Shown here: positions 19,468-28,151 of the stretch, one piece after another
Position numbering within the stretch: the stretch's first letter is position 1
How the letters are laid out: every line of letters begins with the position of its first letter
Assembly: GCF_000733945.1 (NCBI RefSeq)
Contig: NZ_JPOL01000002.1
Span: 3,163,001-3,227,000 of the forward strand
Length of the DNA: 64,000 nt
Origin: Flavimarina sp. Hel_I_48
GTDB lineage: Bacteria; Bacteroidota; Bacteroidia; Flavobacteriales; Flavobacteriaceae
Reading direction: 5' to 3'
Translations under genes and position numbers: made by a program
The notes under the pieces: model-generated
Told to the model about the DNA's origin: nothing
Database searches by the model: none
Seen by the model: the letters and a program-made list of their open reading frames with translations, nothing else

Positions 19468-20022
19468 ATGAGCCAGACCGATAAACAATATGACGATGTG
19501 ATAGCCTCCTGCAGGGCACTTTTTGCAAAAAAAATGGAAGATTATGGTTGTGCGTGGCGTATATTACGACTGCCATCGCTTACTGATCAGATCTTTATAA
19601 AAGCCCAGCGCATACGGGGCTTACAGGAAAATGCGGAGCAGCGCGTAGCGGAAGGTGATGAACCAGAATTTATAGGAATTATTAATTATTGTATCATGGC
19701 ACTTGTACAACTTGAGAAGGGCGTCGCAAAACAACCTGACCTCAATGTTGAAGATACCTTAAACATTTACGACGCCAAGGTAAACCAGACGAAGACCCTC
19801 ATGCAAAATAAGAACCATGATTATGGTGAAGCCTGGAGGGATATGCGCATAAGTTCCCTAACCGATTTGATTTTACAGAAATTATTGCGCGTAAAACAGA
19901 TTGAGGATAATGCAGGCAAAACGCTTATTTCTGAAGGTATAGATGCCAACTATCAGGATATGATAAACTATGCCGTTTTTGCCCTTATTTTAAAAGGCGA
20001 ACAAGCAGGAAAATTGGAGTAA
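19468..20022 (+). CDS. DUF1599 protein with an internal duplication
   Basis: 184 aa from ATG 19468. It consists of two tandem copies of the same ~80-aa unit: YDDVIASCRALFAKKMEDYG..WRILRLPSLTDQ in the first half and TKTLMQNKNHDYGEAWRDMRISSLTDL in the second, each followed by a helix with a Lys/Arg-rich RI/KQIEDN segment. This is the DUF1599 (nucleotide-modification-associated) pattern common in Bacteroidota beside folP. Function is not established. It is followed by the BT_3928-like gene after 56 bp and probably forms an operon with it. Confidence 0.85.
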   Translation: MSQTDKQYDDVIASCRALFAKKMEDYGCAWRILRLPSLTDQIFIKAQRIRGLQENAEQRVAEGDEPEFIGIINYCIMALVQLEKGVAKQPDLNVEDTLNIYDAKVNQTKTLMQNKNHDYGEAWRDMRISSLTDLILQKLLRVKQIEDNAGKTLISEGIDANYQDMINYAVFALILKGEQAGKLE

Positions 20023-20078
20023 TAACCATCGAAAATAGGTGAAAAACGCCTTATTTTCAGTCAAAATCGAGTCATTTT

Positions 20079-21779
20079 TTGAAGATACTAGTCAATATTT
20101 TAAGGATAATTGTAGGGGTTTTGTTCATCATCTCCGGGTTTGTAAAATTGAACGATCCGGTAGGTTTTTCCTATAAATTGCAGGAATACTTTAGTCCGGC
20201 GGTATTGGATCTTGATTTTCTGAGTCCGTACGCACTGGGACTTGCCATTATACTTGTAATTGTAGAAATGGTTCTGGGAATCGCCCTGATCATAGGTTAT
20301 AACAAGATGTTTACGCTATGGATGCTTCTGGCGATGATACTGTTTTTTACTTTTCTGACTTTTTATTCCGCATATTATAATAAAGTTACCGATTGTGGCT
20401 GTTTTGGAGATGCATTGCCGTTAACCCCATGGCAATCTTTTACAAAAGATGTAGTGTTATTGCTAATGATTGTGATATTGCTGGCCGGCAGTAAATTTAT
20501 TGAACCCTTTTTCACCCGTTTTGGCCGTACCATTGCCATTTTTATTTCATTCGTGGGAGCGATGTGTTTTGGATATTATGTGCTCATGCACTTGCCGTTG
20601 ATAGATTTTAGGGCATATCACGAAGGTGCAAATATTACAGAGGGCATGCAGGTTCCGGCGGGTGCAGCAGAAGCTATTTTTGACTATAACTGGAAGTTCA
20701 ATTTAAACGGAAAGGAAGAGATCATCACCACCCAAGGCGATTATCCGGAGCACAAAGGTGAATTTATAGGTGTAGAAACAGCGATGGTACAGCAAGGATA
20801 TTTACCGCCTATTCATGATTTTAGTATTGAAAAAGACGGCGAAGATTTTACCGAACACTATTTAAATACCGAAAATCTATTGGTGATCGTCGCCTACGAT
20901 ATTGCAAAAACAGAATGGAACGGTTGGCCGAAAACCAAAGCAGTTGCAGATGCCGCCTTAAAAAAAGGATATACCGTTATAGGACTTTCAGCTTCCGGAG
21001 AGGAGGCTACCCAGGATCTGATAGACAAGCAGAAGCTGAATTTTGAATTTTACAGTACAGATGCGACCACACTCAAAACCATTATACGTAGCAATCCGGG
21101 AATCTTAAAACTGAGCAAAGGAACAATTCTGCAAAAAAAACACTGGAATGATGCAGAAGATATCATGCTGGAAACATTGCCTACCGCTAAACCTAATCTT
21201 AATCTTTCGCTCAAATTCAAGTTGGATACCATATCCCGCCTGGGCGAGCAATTTAGTGATCTGGAAAAACTTGCGTTGACTCAAAAAAAAACAAATACGC
21301 AGCCAAATGAAAGAGGAAAAGACGCAAATGAAATAGAACTTTCAAGACTGCTGGGGGTAAGCAACCTTGATTTTGTAATGTCTTATTTTGATAAGGGAAT
21401 TTACCCAGGAAAAGATCTTGTAGGAGAACCCACAAACCTTGTACCGCTTAAAATATTGAGGAAAAATTCACAGTATATATCCCAATATTTGGATTTACTA
21501 AAGAGAGCGGGGAGGGCAGGGCAACTTCCATACACCTATGTTGCAGAAATTGAAGATCGGTATTTAATGCAACAGGGAAAACCCCAAATTTATGGTACTC
21601 AGGCTCGGGTAACAAGAAACCATGGAGCCTTCATCTGGCCCATTGCAGAACCAGATACCGTAAACCAGCGCCGAAAAATTGCCGGTTTTAATCAGGAAAT
21701 TGCTGATTATGCAAAGGAATTGATAGGTTCAGAATACCAGTACCGGGCGCTTACTATTGCCCAAATCGAAAAACTTTAG
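20079..21779 (+). CDS. BT_3928-like DoxX membrane protein with thioredoxin-like and DUF6624-like C-terminal parts
   Basis: 566 aa. The start is a TTG at 20079: the DoxX motif LRIIVGVLFIISGFVKLNDP begins eight residues later, and no ATG precedes it in frame. Residues 1-175 carry about five membrane helices of the DoxX/MauE type with CGCFG; residues ~260-375 look thioredoxin-like (LLVIVAYDI, YTVIGLSASG) without a CxxC. The last ~170 residues (LLKRAGRAGQLPYTYVAEIEDR, GKPQIYGTQ, IAEPDTVNQRRKIAG) resemble DUF6624. BT_3928 proteins alone are ~360 aa, so this looks like a fusion. Likely a membrane redox/envelope function; unproven. Confidence 0.75.
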   Translation: MKILVNILRIIVGVLFIISGFVKLNDPVGFSYKLQEYFSPAVLDLDFLSPYALGLAIILVIVEMVLGIALIIGYNKMFTLWMLLAMILFFTFLTFYSAYYNKVTDCGCFGDALPLTPWQSFTKDVVLLLMIVILLAGSKFIEPFFTRFGRTIAIFISFVGAMCFGYYVLMHLPLIDFRAYHEGANITEGMQVPAGAAEAIFDYNWKFNLNGKEEIITTQGDYPEHKGEFIGVETAMVQQGYLPPIHDFSIEKDGEDFTEHYLNTENLLVIVAYDIAKTEWNGWPKTKAVADAALKKGYTVIGLSASGEEATQDLIDKQKLNFEFYSTDATTLKTIIRSNPGILKLSKGTILQKKHWNDAEDIMLETLPTAKPNLNLSLKFKLDTISRLGEQFSDLEKLALTQKKTNTQPNERGKDANEIELSRLLGVSNLDFVMSYFDKGIYPGKDLVGEPTNLVPLKILRKNSQYISQYLDLLKRAGRAGQLPYTYVAEIEDRYLMQQGKPQIYGTQARVTRNHGAFIWPIAEPDTVNQRRKIAGFNQEIADYAKELIGSEYQYRALTIAQIEKL

Positions 21780-21782
21780 ACA

Positions 21783-22859
21783 GTGCTTAAAAACCTCATT
21801 TACAAGTTGGGTTATGCCCTGTTCACACTTTATGGTGTGGTAACCGTAATTTTTTTCCTTTTTACGGTACTGCCGGGAGACCCGGCGCGCATGATGCTTG
21901 ATCAAAATGAAGATCCTGAACAGCTGGCCATTATTAAACAAAAGTATGGTTTTGATAAACCGCTTATCACCCAGTATTTTTATTACTTAAATGATCTTTC
22001 ACCGGTATCGTTGCACAGCCCTTCCGAAAAGGATTATACCTATCTTCAGGAAGGAAAATACAATCATGTAAAGCTTATCGACTTCGGAAGTGTACTACTC
22101 GTCCTAAAAGCGCCGTATTTAAGAGAATCCTTTCAGAAATCAGGAAAACCGGTAACACAGGTGATAGGGGATACCTTGCCAAATACGATGGTGCTGGCGG
22201 TAAGTGCTATTTTTATTGCAATTATTCTTGGTATTGCACTTGGTGTAGTTTCTGCAAACTATCAGGATACCTGGCTTGACAAGGCGATACAAGTGTTGAG
22301 TACGCTGGGAATGAGTGTTCCCAGCTTTTTTAGTGCGATTTTATTTGCGTGGCTTTTTGGTTTTGTATTGCATGAATATACCGGATTGAATATGACGGGA
22401 AGCCTTTACGCAATGGATGATTATGGCGAAGGGATTTATATACAATGGAAAAATATCATATTGCCCGCAATAGTACTAGGGATACGTCCACTGGGCGTGG
22501 TTATCCAGTTGATGCGTAATTCGCTGCTTGAAGTATACAACCAGGATTATATACGTACCGCACGCGCCAAGGGGCTCAGCACAATGCAAATTGTGAGCAG
22601 GCATGCCTTAAAAAACGCTATGAACCCTGTGGTAACGGCAGTTTCAGGATGGTTTGCATCCATGCTGGCCGGGGCTGTTTTTGTAGAATATATTTTCGGG
22701 TGGAACGGCCTAGGCAAAGAGATCGTAGATGCTTTGAATACCCTGGACCTTCCCATTATTACCGGGGCAGTTCTTGTGATCGCCACAATGTTTATCATCA
22801 TAAATATTTTAGTGGACCTTGTTTACGGTTGGCTTGACCCTAAAGTGCGGGTTTCATAA
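21783..22859 (+). CDS. ABC transporter permease, DppB/OppB type
   Basis: 358 aa starting at GTG 21783, 3 bp after the upstream stop codon. Typical DppB features: an N-terminal LYGVVTVIFFLFTVLPGDPARMM segment, six membrane helices, GMSVPSFFSAILFAW, and the EAA loop ARAKGLSTMQIVSRHALKNA that contacts the ATPase. It would form half of an oligo/dipeptide import channel. No partner permease, ATPase or binding protein is nearby, so the rest of the transporter must be encoded elsewhere. Confidence 0.88.
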   Translation: MLKNLIYKLGYALFTLYGVVTVIFFLFTVLPGDPARMMLDQNEDPEQLAIIKQKYGFDKPLITQYFYYLNDLSPVSLHSPSEKDYTYLQEGKYNHVKLIDFGSVLLVLKAPYLRESFQKSGKPVTQVIGDTLPNTMVLAVSAIFIAIILGIALGVVSANYQDTWLDKAIQVLSTLGMSVPSFFSAILFAWLFGFVLHEYTGLNMTGSLYAMDDYGEGIYIQWKNIILPAIVLGIRPLGVVIQLMRNSLLEVYNQDYIRTARAKGLSTMQIVSRHALKNAMNPVVTAVSGWFASMLAGAVFVEYIFGWNGLGKEIVDALNTLDLPIITGAVLVIATMFIIINILVDLVYGWLDPKVRVS

Positions 22860-22982
22860 GGTATAATTTGTAGAATCCTTACCGCTATACTATTTTTATA
22901 GCTTAGTTTTGTTAAAAAACTAGCATTAAAATTTAAAATACCCGAAAAAATCTAACTAAAAACCATTCAATTAATAAAAATC

Positions 22983-23738
22983 ATGAGAAAAAACATTGTA
23001 GCCGGTAACTGGAAGATGAACTTTGGCCTGGACGAGACGCAAGATCTTATTTCTGGACTGAAAAAAATCAATAAGACCTCTGATGCGGAAGTAATTATTG
23101 CTCCACCCTTTACAAATCTATTCAGTGCTTTTGAATCATTGAAAAATACAAACATAGGCTTAGCAGCACAAAATATGCACGAGTCAGATAATGGAGCTTT
23201 TACGGGTGAGATTTCGGCAGAAATGCTTAAAAGTATAGGTGTAAACACGGTTATTTTAGGACATAGTGAACGTAGGGCAATCTTTGGGGAAGATGAAAAC
23301 CTACTGACCGAAAAAGTAAATACGGCCCTGAAGCACGGTATGCGTATCATCTATTGTTTTGGGGAAGAACTTAAGGATCGTAATTATGGTGAGCACCAGG
23401 AAGTAGTAGGCAAGCAAATTGCAAATACCCTTTACCATCTGGATGCTGATGCATGGAAAAATATTGTACTCGCTTATGAGCCGGTCTGGGCCATAGGTAC
23501 CGGAGAAACCGCATCCCCGGAACAAGCGCAGGAAATGCACGCTTTCATCAGAAAAGAAGTAAAGCATGAATATGGCGAAGACGTTTCAGAATCCTTGAGT
23601 ATCCTTTATGGAGGAAGTGTAAAGCCAGGTAATGCAGAAGAGATTTTTTCCAAAAAAGATGTAGATGGTGGTTTGATAGGCGGTGCTTCCCTAAAGGCCG
23701 AAGATTTTATGGCCATTGTCAATGCATTCAAGAAATAA
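22983..23738 (+). CDS. tpiA: Triosephosphate isomerase
   Basis: 251 aa TIM barrel with all catalytic residues: Lys11 in GNWKMN, His94 in ILGHSERR and Glu166 in AYEPVWAIGTG; phosphate loop near LYGGSVKPGN and GGLIGGASL. It interconverts glyceraldehyde-3-phosphate and dihydroxyacetone phosphate in glycolysis. It is followed by prmA (27 bp) and clpS on the same strand, an arrangement common in Flavobacteriia. Confidence 0.98.
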   Translation: MRKNIVAGNWKMNFGLDETQDLISGLKKINKTSDAEVIIAPPFTNLFSAFESLKNTNIGLAAQNMHESDNGAFTGEISAEMLKSIGVNTVILGHSERRAIFGEDENLLTEKVNTALKHGMRIIYCFGEELKDRNYGEHQEVVGKQIANTLYHLDADAWKNIVLAYEPVWAIGTGETASPEQAQEMHAFIRKEVKHEYGEDVSESLSILYGGSVKPGNAEEIFSKKDVDGGLIGGASLKAEDFMAIVNAFKK

Positions 23739-23765
23739 TTCCCAAATAACAACGAAGCCTCAACC

Positions 23766-24602
23766 ATGGCAGAAGCCTATATTGAATACGCATTCAAAGT
23801 AGCCCCCCTTCAACCGGGGGTTGATATTTTAATCGCACAGCTCGCAGAACTTGATTTTGAAAGTTTTTCTGAAACGGAAGACGGGCTTGATGCCTATATT
23901 TTAGAAGCCAAGGATAGTGAAGATCTTCTTGCGGATATCCAAATTTTGCAAAATCCTGAATTTGATATTTTTTCTACCAAATCAAAAATTCTTCCTGTCA
24001 ACTGGAATTCAGAATGGGAACGTCATTTTGAACCCATTGAAGTAGATGGGATTTGCACGGTACGGGCTCCCTTTCATGCGAAGAGTAATGCGAAATATGA
24101 TATTGTCATAGAGCCTAAAATGTCCTTCGGCACCGGGCATCACGCAACCACGCATTTAGTGATCAAGCATTTGCTTAAAGCTGAACTCAAGGACAAAACA
24201 GTCCTTGATATGGGATGTGGTACGGGGATTCTTGCTATTTTAGCGTCCATGCGCGGTGCAAAACATGTAGATGCCATAGATAATGACAGGTGGTGCTATG
24301 AGAACGCCACAGAAAATGTGGAGCGCAATACTACCAGCAATGTTAACGTTTTACACGGTGATGCTGCGCTACTGGGAGAAAAATCATATGATGTTATCAT
24401 TGCCAATATCAACAGAAATATACTTCTGGCAGATATACCGAAGTACGCCAGTTGCCTGAATGATGGAGGGCTGCTGTTCTTAAGTGGTTTTTATACCGAG
24501 GACATCCCAGCACTTACTGAAGTTTGTAATCCTCAGGGAATTAATTTTATAATGAATTTTGAAAAAAATAACTGGGTAGCTTGTAAATTTGTAAAAAATT
24601 AG
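23766..24602 (+). CDS. prmA: Ribosomal protein L11 methyltransferase
   Basis: 278 aa. SAM-binding motif VLDMGCGTGILAILAS at about residues 145-160, MSFGTGHHATTHL just before it and the motif IV segment VIIANINRNILLADI. PrmA trimethylates L11. The N-terminal substrate-recognition domain (residues 1-60) is present. Located between tpiA and clpS in one unit. Confidence 0.95.
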   Translation: MAEAYIEYAFKVAPLQPGVDILIAQLAELDFESFSETEDGLDAYILEAKDSEDLLADIQILQNPEFDIFSTKSKILPVNWNSEWERHFEPIEVDGICTVRAPFHAKSNAKYDIVIEPKMSFGTGHHATTHLVIKHLLKAELKDKTVLDMGCGTGILAILASMRGAKHVDAIDNDRWCYENATENVERNTTSNVNVLHGDAALLGEKSYDVIIANINRNILLADIPKYASCLNDGGLLFLSGFYTEDIPALTEVCNPQGINFIMNFEKNNWVACKFVKN

Positions 24603-24625
24603 TCGGTTTACTAAAATACAATGTG

Positions 24626-24901
24626 ATGAGCACTAAAGAAAAAATTCAAGAAGAGGTAGATGTTTTAGAACAAGTACGTCCAGATAATGAAATTGTACTA
24701 TATAACGATGAGGTCAATACCTTTGATCACGTAATAGAAAGTTTAATAACTGCCTGTGATCACACCCCTATTCAGGCAGAACAATGTTCGTTGATCGTTC
24801 ATTATAAAGGAAAATGCACGGTAAAAACGGGTGCATTTAAAGAACTGGAACCACGATGTTCAAAATTACTTGAAGCTGGATTAAGCGCTGAAATCATATA
24901 A
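24626..24901 (+). CDS. clpS: ATP-dependent Clp protease adaptor ClpS
   Basis: 91 aa from ATG 24626 (GTG 24623 just upstream is an alternative). The ClpS core is clear: VLYNDEVNTFDHVIESL, ACDHTPIQAEQC and VHYKGKCTVKTGAF, with the acidic Asn-Asp-Glu site that binds N-degron residues. The adaptor hands N-end-rule substrates to ClpAP/ClpCP. It is 23 bp after prmA and closes the tpiA-prmA-clpS unit. Confidence 0.96.
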   Translation: MSTKEKIQEEVDVLEQVRPDNEIVLYNDEVNTFDHVIESLITACDHTPIQAEQCSLIVHYKGKCTVKTGAFKELEPRCSKLLEAGLSAEII

Positions 24902-24922
24902 TTAATCGATAAATGGTAAGAT

Positions 24923-24950
24923 AATCCGCTTTTTTAGCGGATTTTTTTTT
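24923..24950 (+). terminator. Intrinsic terminator after clpS
   Basis: AATCCGCT-TTTTT-AGCGGATT stem of 8 bp followed by a run of T to 24950. Beyond it, up to 25141, no gene is visible. Confidence 0.85.
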
Positions 24951-25141
24951 GCCATAAAATGAAGGTATCTAATTATTTGAAAAACATAGGATTAAGCGGT
25001 TTTTTACTTCTAATTATAAGATATTAGATAAAACTATATTGTCATTAATCGCAAATTTTAGATGTTTTATCCAGCATTCCTACATGATTTGTATTACTTT
25101 AGACTAAAATCGTTTTATTTTAACTAATTAATCCAATTGTT

Positions 25142-26002
25142 ATGAGAAAAAATTTCACAAAATGCTTATTACTTCTTGGTGTTGGTGCATTGACTTTGTC
25201 ATCCTGTTCAACAGACGAAGAGAATATTACAACTCAAGAGTCCAATAGTATAGAAACTAAGGTTTCACCGGAGATCTTAAAACAAGTGAGTGAAGCGGGT
25301 ATGAATGCCAATTATGTACAATGGAGTGACTTTTACCTACCAGGTGGTGAGGTTCAAAAAAAGTTGCTAATTGAAAATGACATCGTGATCACCCAGGAAC
25401 AACTGGAGTCCATGGCTATACAGCATAAAAAATCAAAGGGTGACAATGATTCAAAACAGTATCGTACTTCTAATATTGTAAGTCAGGGGAGAAATATAAG
25501 CATCATTGGTTATACCGGTGGCACCCAGGCATTGTCTAGTAAAGAACGTACCGCATTGCAGTGGGCGGTAGATAATTACAATGCGCTCAATGGTGTTTCC
25601 ATATCTTTCACGCTAAGTTTTGGGACTAATTACCAGAACAAGGACATGGTTGTGTATAACAATTCAGTCAATAATCCTGATGGAGCCGGAGGTAGTGCTG
25701 GTTTTCCGAGCAACGGGAATCCTTATAAATTTGTGCAGATATACAACATAGGTGGTTATAATACCAATGTAATAGAGCACGTTATTACGCATGAGATAGG
25801 TCATTCCGTAGGTTTTCGTCATACAGATTTCTTTAGCCGTCAGAGCTGCGGGGATAATGTTAATGAAGGTGGGGATGCCATTCTGGTAAACGGTACGCCT
25901 TCCGGTTACGATGCTACTTCTGTAATGCTCGCTTGTTTTAGCTCATCTGAAGATGGCGAGTTTGGCAATAATGATATAATTGCTTTAAATGCAATGTATT
26001 AA
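25142..26002 (+). CDS. M57-type HEIGH metalloprotease, lipoprotein
   Basis: 286 aa lipoprotein (lipobox LSSC). The zinc site is HEIGHSVGFRH at residues 217-227 (His217, Glu218, His221, His227), matching the dual-action HEIGH metallopeptidase (M57) pattern HExxHxxGxxH. A Met-turn candidate is SVMLAC near residue 262. The protein is probably exported and acts on the cell surface or outside. It has a strong terminator downstream and lies just before the tRNA-Arg gene. Confidence 0.88.
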   Translation: MRKNFTKCLLLLGVGALTLSSCSTDEENITTQESNSIETKVSPEILKQVSEAGMNANYVQWSDFYLPGGEVQKKLLIENDIVITQEQLESMAIQHKKSKGDNDSKQYRTSNIVSQGRNISIIGYTGGTQALSSKERTALQWAVDNYNALNGVSISFTLSFGTNYQNKDMVVYNNSVNNPDGAGGSAGFPSNGNPYKFVQIYNIGGYNTNVIEHVITHEIGHSVGFRHTDFFSRQSCGDNVNEGGDAILVNGTPSGYDATSVMLACFSSSEDGEFGNNDIIALNAMY

Positions 26003-26025
26003 ACAGGCCTTTGAGTTGAAAAATG

Positions 26026-26053
26026 AACCGACTATAAATTAGTCGGTTTTTTT
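26026..26053 (+). terminator. Intrinsic terminator after the HEIGH protease
   Basis: AACCGACTA-TAAAT-TAGTCGGTT, a perfect 9-bp stem, followed by TTTTTC. Confidence 0.88.
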
Positions 26054-26064
26054 CTTAAAAAGAG

Positions 26065-26096
26065 TTTGTGACACTTACAAATTACCCTTATATTTG
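26065..26096 (+). promoter_or_regulatory. Bacteroidetes-type promoter of the tRNA-Arg gene
   Basis: TTTG at 26065-26068 and TATATTTG at 26089-26096, spacing 20 nt, fit the -33/-7 consensus of Bacteroidetes sigma-A promoters. The tRNA begins 43 bp downstream. Confidence 0.75.
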
Positions 26097-26139
26097 CAGC
26101 CGCTTTAGGAATGAATATCTTTTGTAAAGTATTTTTAAC

Positions 26140-26213
26140 GGCCTTGTGGCGCAACTGAATAGCGCACCTGATTACGGCTCAGGAGGTTCCAGGTTTGAAT
26201 CCTGGCAAGGTCA
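26140..26213 (+). tRNA. tRNA-Arg (anticodon ACG)
   Basis: The 74-nt cloverleaf is complete: acceptor GGCCTTG/CAAGGTC (one G-T pair), D-stem GCGC/GCGC, anticodon stem CCTGA/TCAGG with loop TTACGGC (anticodon ACG at 26174-26176), variable AGGTT, T-stem CCAGG/CCTGG with loop TTTGAAT. CCA is not encoded. The gene's 3' end is the integration site of the island; the full tRNA is kept at the left end while only its last 29 nt are repeated at the right end. Confidence 0.96.
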
Positions 26214-26299
26214 CTAAAAGCCCATTAAAACGGCACAATAACCACGCAATTCTCACGGATTGCGTGGTTTTCTGGTTTTTAGGGGTTCGTTTAATTTGA
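26189..26299 (+). repeat. Left 111-bp direct repeat (att site, left end of island)
   Basis: Identical to 57585-57695 at 108 of 111 positions. The first 30 bp, running from the tRNA T-stem past its 3' end, are identical; all three mismatches fall between 26219 and 26238; the rest, including the tRNA terminator hairpin, is identical again. Confidence 0.92.
26240..26280 (+). terminator. Terminator of the tRNA-Arg transcript
   Basis: Perfect 11-bp stem AACCACGCAAT / ATTGCGTGGTT with loop TCTCACGG and a T-rich tail. The same hairpin is repeated inside the right-hand att repeat (57636-57676). Confidence 0.85.
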
Positions 26300-26317
26300 A
26301 ATGATATGATATTAAAT

Positions 26318-26368
26318 GGTAGCTATTCGTTAGCTAAAAGGCATAGTGGTAGCTGAGCTACCATTTTG
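26318..26368. repeat. Cluster of GGTAGCT / CTACCATTTTG sites next to attL
   Basis: GGTAGCTATTCG (26318-26329) recurs at 57520-57531 near the right end. TGGTAGCT-G-AGCTACCA (26347-26363) is a perfect palindrome overlapping CTACCATTTTG (26358-26368), which recurs at 27756-27766, and on the other strand with one change at 57514-57524. The position at both ends of the island suggests integrase or excisionase arm sites (inference). Confidence 0.5.
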
Positions 26369-26445
26369 AAAAAAACCTAAGCTTACCGTGGGTTTACGTT
26401 GGTTTGACAATCGTCTAAAAAAATCACTAATTAAAGACGACAATT

Positions 26446-27702
26446 ATGCGTACTTCAAAAACATTCTCCATTCAGTTCTGGATGGATCAGAAGAAAGCCA
26501 TTAATGGCGAAGGTTTAATTTATGCCCGGGTGACAGTAGATCAAAAGCGACTGAGCATTAGCTTGAAGAGAAAAGTTCCGGTAAAACTTTGGGATACTAA
26601 AAACAAAAAGGTTATAGGTAATACTAAAGAAGCACGGGAGATCAACCAGTATTTTGAGCTGGCGAAATCCCAACTGTTTCAAAGTTACCAGGATCTAAAG
26701 GGCAGGGGGGAACCGCTTACCAGCGATCTGATCAAAAGTCATTTTCTTCAAGAAGATCAGTCCACAGCGACACTTCAGGATCTTATCGCTTATCACAGAC
26801 AAAAAATTCAGAATACCCTTACTGAGGGCACCATCAAAAACTTTAAGGTAACCGAGAATTATATCAACCGTTTTCTAAAATCCATCAAAATCAAAGATAT
26901 ACTACTTTCTAAACTCAATTATAAATTTCTCTGTGATTTTGAAAGTTACCTTAGTGGCTATTATCCCAAAGGGCATCCCAAGGCGATGAGCCACAATACG
27001 GTAATGAAACACATTCAGCGGTTACGCAAAATAGTAACTCTGGCCTATCATATGGAATGGGTTGACAACGATCCTTTCCGACGCTGGAAAACCACCTTCA
27101 GTAAGAAGGAAAGGGAATTTCTTTCGGATAAGGAACTTTCTAATATAGCTACCCATCGCTTTAGAATCGAGCGGCTGGATAGGGTTCGCGACGTTTTTCT
27201 ATTCAGCTGCTATACCGGGATCAGTTTTGTGGATATAGAAAACCTTACCCCTAAGAATATCTGGCTCGGAGACGATGATAAGAAATGGATTGTCACGCAC
27301 CGGCAAAAAACAAATACAAAGGTGAAGATCCCATTGCTCCATACCGCTGAACTCATATTGCAAAAATATGCAAATCATCCTGTTACTCAGGTTTCGGGCT
27401 GCTTGCTCCCCACCATTACCAATGAAAAGACCAATATGTACCTTAAGGAAATTGCAGAAGTCTGTGGGATTCAGAAAAACCTGACCTTTCATATGGCCAG
27501 GCATACCTTCGCCACAACCGTTGCCTTAAGCAATGGCATGCCCATAGAAACCGTATCGAAGATCCTGGGGCATACCAAGATCGCCACGACCCAGATCTAT
27601 GCACGGGTACTGGATAAAAAAGTGGAAAATGATATGGCTGCTCTACAGGAGATTTTAAGACAAAAGGAGCTAGAGCGACTGAAAAAAAGTTCAAATAGAT
27701 AA
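26446..27702 (+). CDS. Tyrosine-type site-specific integrase of the island
   Basis: 418 aa. N-terminal Arm-DNA-binding domain (TFSIQFWMDQKKA, LSISLKRKVPVKLWD), a SAM-like core-binding domain (~residues 110-205) and the catalytic domain with His349 and Arg352 (HMARHTF), His376 (LGHT) and nucleophile Tyr385 (TQIYARV). The position of the first catalytic Arg is occupied by Ser in CYTGISFVD, as is known for IntDOT-type Bacteroidetes recombinases. It reads away from the tRNA-Arg and lies 146 bp inside the left repeat, as expected for an integrase that uses tRNA-Arg as attB. Confidence 0.93.
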   Translation: MRTSKTFSIQFWMDQKKAINGEGLIYARVTVDQKRLSISLKRKVPVKLWDTKNKKVIGNTKEAREINQYFELAKSQLFQSYQDLKGRGEPLTSDLIKSHFLQEDQSTATLQDLIAYHRQKIQNTLTEGTIKNFKVTENYINRFLKSIKIKDILLSKLNYKFLCDFESYLSGYYPKGHPKAMSHNTVMKHIQRLRKIVTLAYHMEWVDNDPFRRWKTTFSKKEREFLSDKELSNIATHRFRIERLDRVRDVFLFSCYTGISFVDIENLTPKNIWLGDDDKKWIVTHRQKTNTKVKIPLLHTAELILQKYANHPVTQVSGCLLPTITNEKTNMYLKEIAEVCGIQKNLTFHMARHTFATTVALSNGMPIETVSKILGHTKIATTQIYARVLDKKVENDMAALQEILRQKELERLKKSSNR

Positions 27703-27755
27703 GTTTAAGATTTAACTCAGATTCATCTTATTAACATTAGTTTGCCAATCCGTTA

Positions 27756-27766
27756 CTACCATTTTG
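27756..27766 (-). repeat. CTACCATTTTG site downstream of the integrase
   Basis: An 11-bp exact copy of the sequence at 26358-26368, flanking the integrase gene on its other side; candidate arm-type or regulatory site. Confidence 0.4.
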
Positions 27767-27781
27767 GTGCCAGCAAAGGAA

Positions 27782-27855
27782 CAACACCCAAAACTTGTAC
27801 GGACGGCATAAAGCCGCTACGCTTTTTATACGTCCTTCACAATTTTGTGGTGTTG
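27782..27855. repeat. 74-nt long imperfect palindrome
   Basis: CAACACC (27782-27788) pairs with GGTGTTG (27849-27855); GGACG (27801-27805) pairs with CGTCC (27831-27835); the arms between are 7/10 complementary and AAGC/GCTT forms the tip. It is in the 625-bp gene-free stretch 27703-28327, which also holds the hairpin at 28152 and the direct repeats at 28260; otherwise I see nothing coding there. Could be a folded DNA recombination site, a terminator-like RNA or a REP element. Confidence 0.5.
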
Positions 27856-28151
27856 AACTATTTTGCAACAACAAAAGCTAACGGAATCTAAGCTATGGGA
27901 ATAAATCAGATTTTAATAGCAGAAAAAATGTTTAAAGGGATAGTGGGGAGTACTTTAGAAATAGTCAACGATCAGAATTTGTTTTTTACCCAATTTTAGA
28001 ATTGAGGAAAAAGCTATAAATGTATTGTCTCATCAAGGAAAATATTAAAGTCAGTAAATTGAAATCATAAAAATACGGGTTCATTGTAGTAGAAAAACCA
28101 AATATTTAAATTCGTACTAGAGGGTTGGAAATTTTTATTTTCTAAAGAACG

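Noticed and set aside
24951..25141. Possible RNA or riboswitch between clpS and the HEIGH protease
   Set aside because: No conserved structure or motif is seen beyond the clpS terminator.
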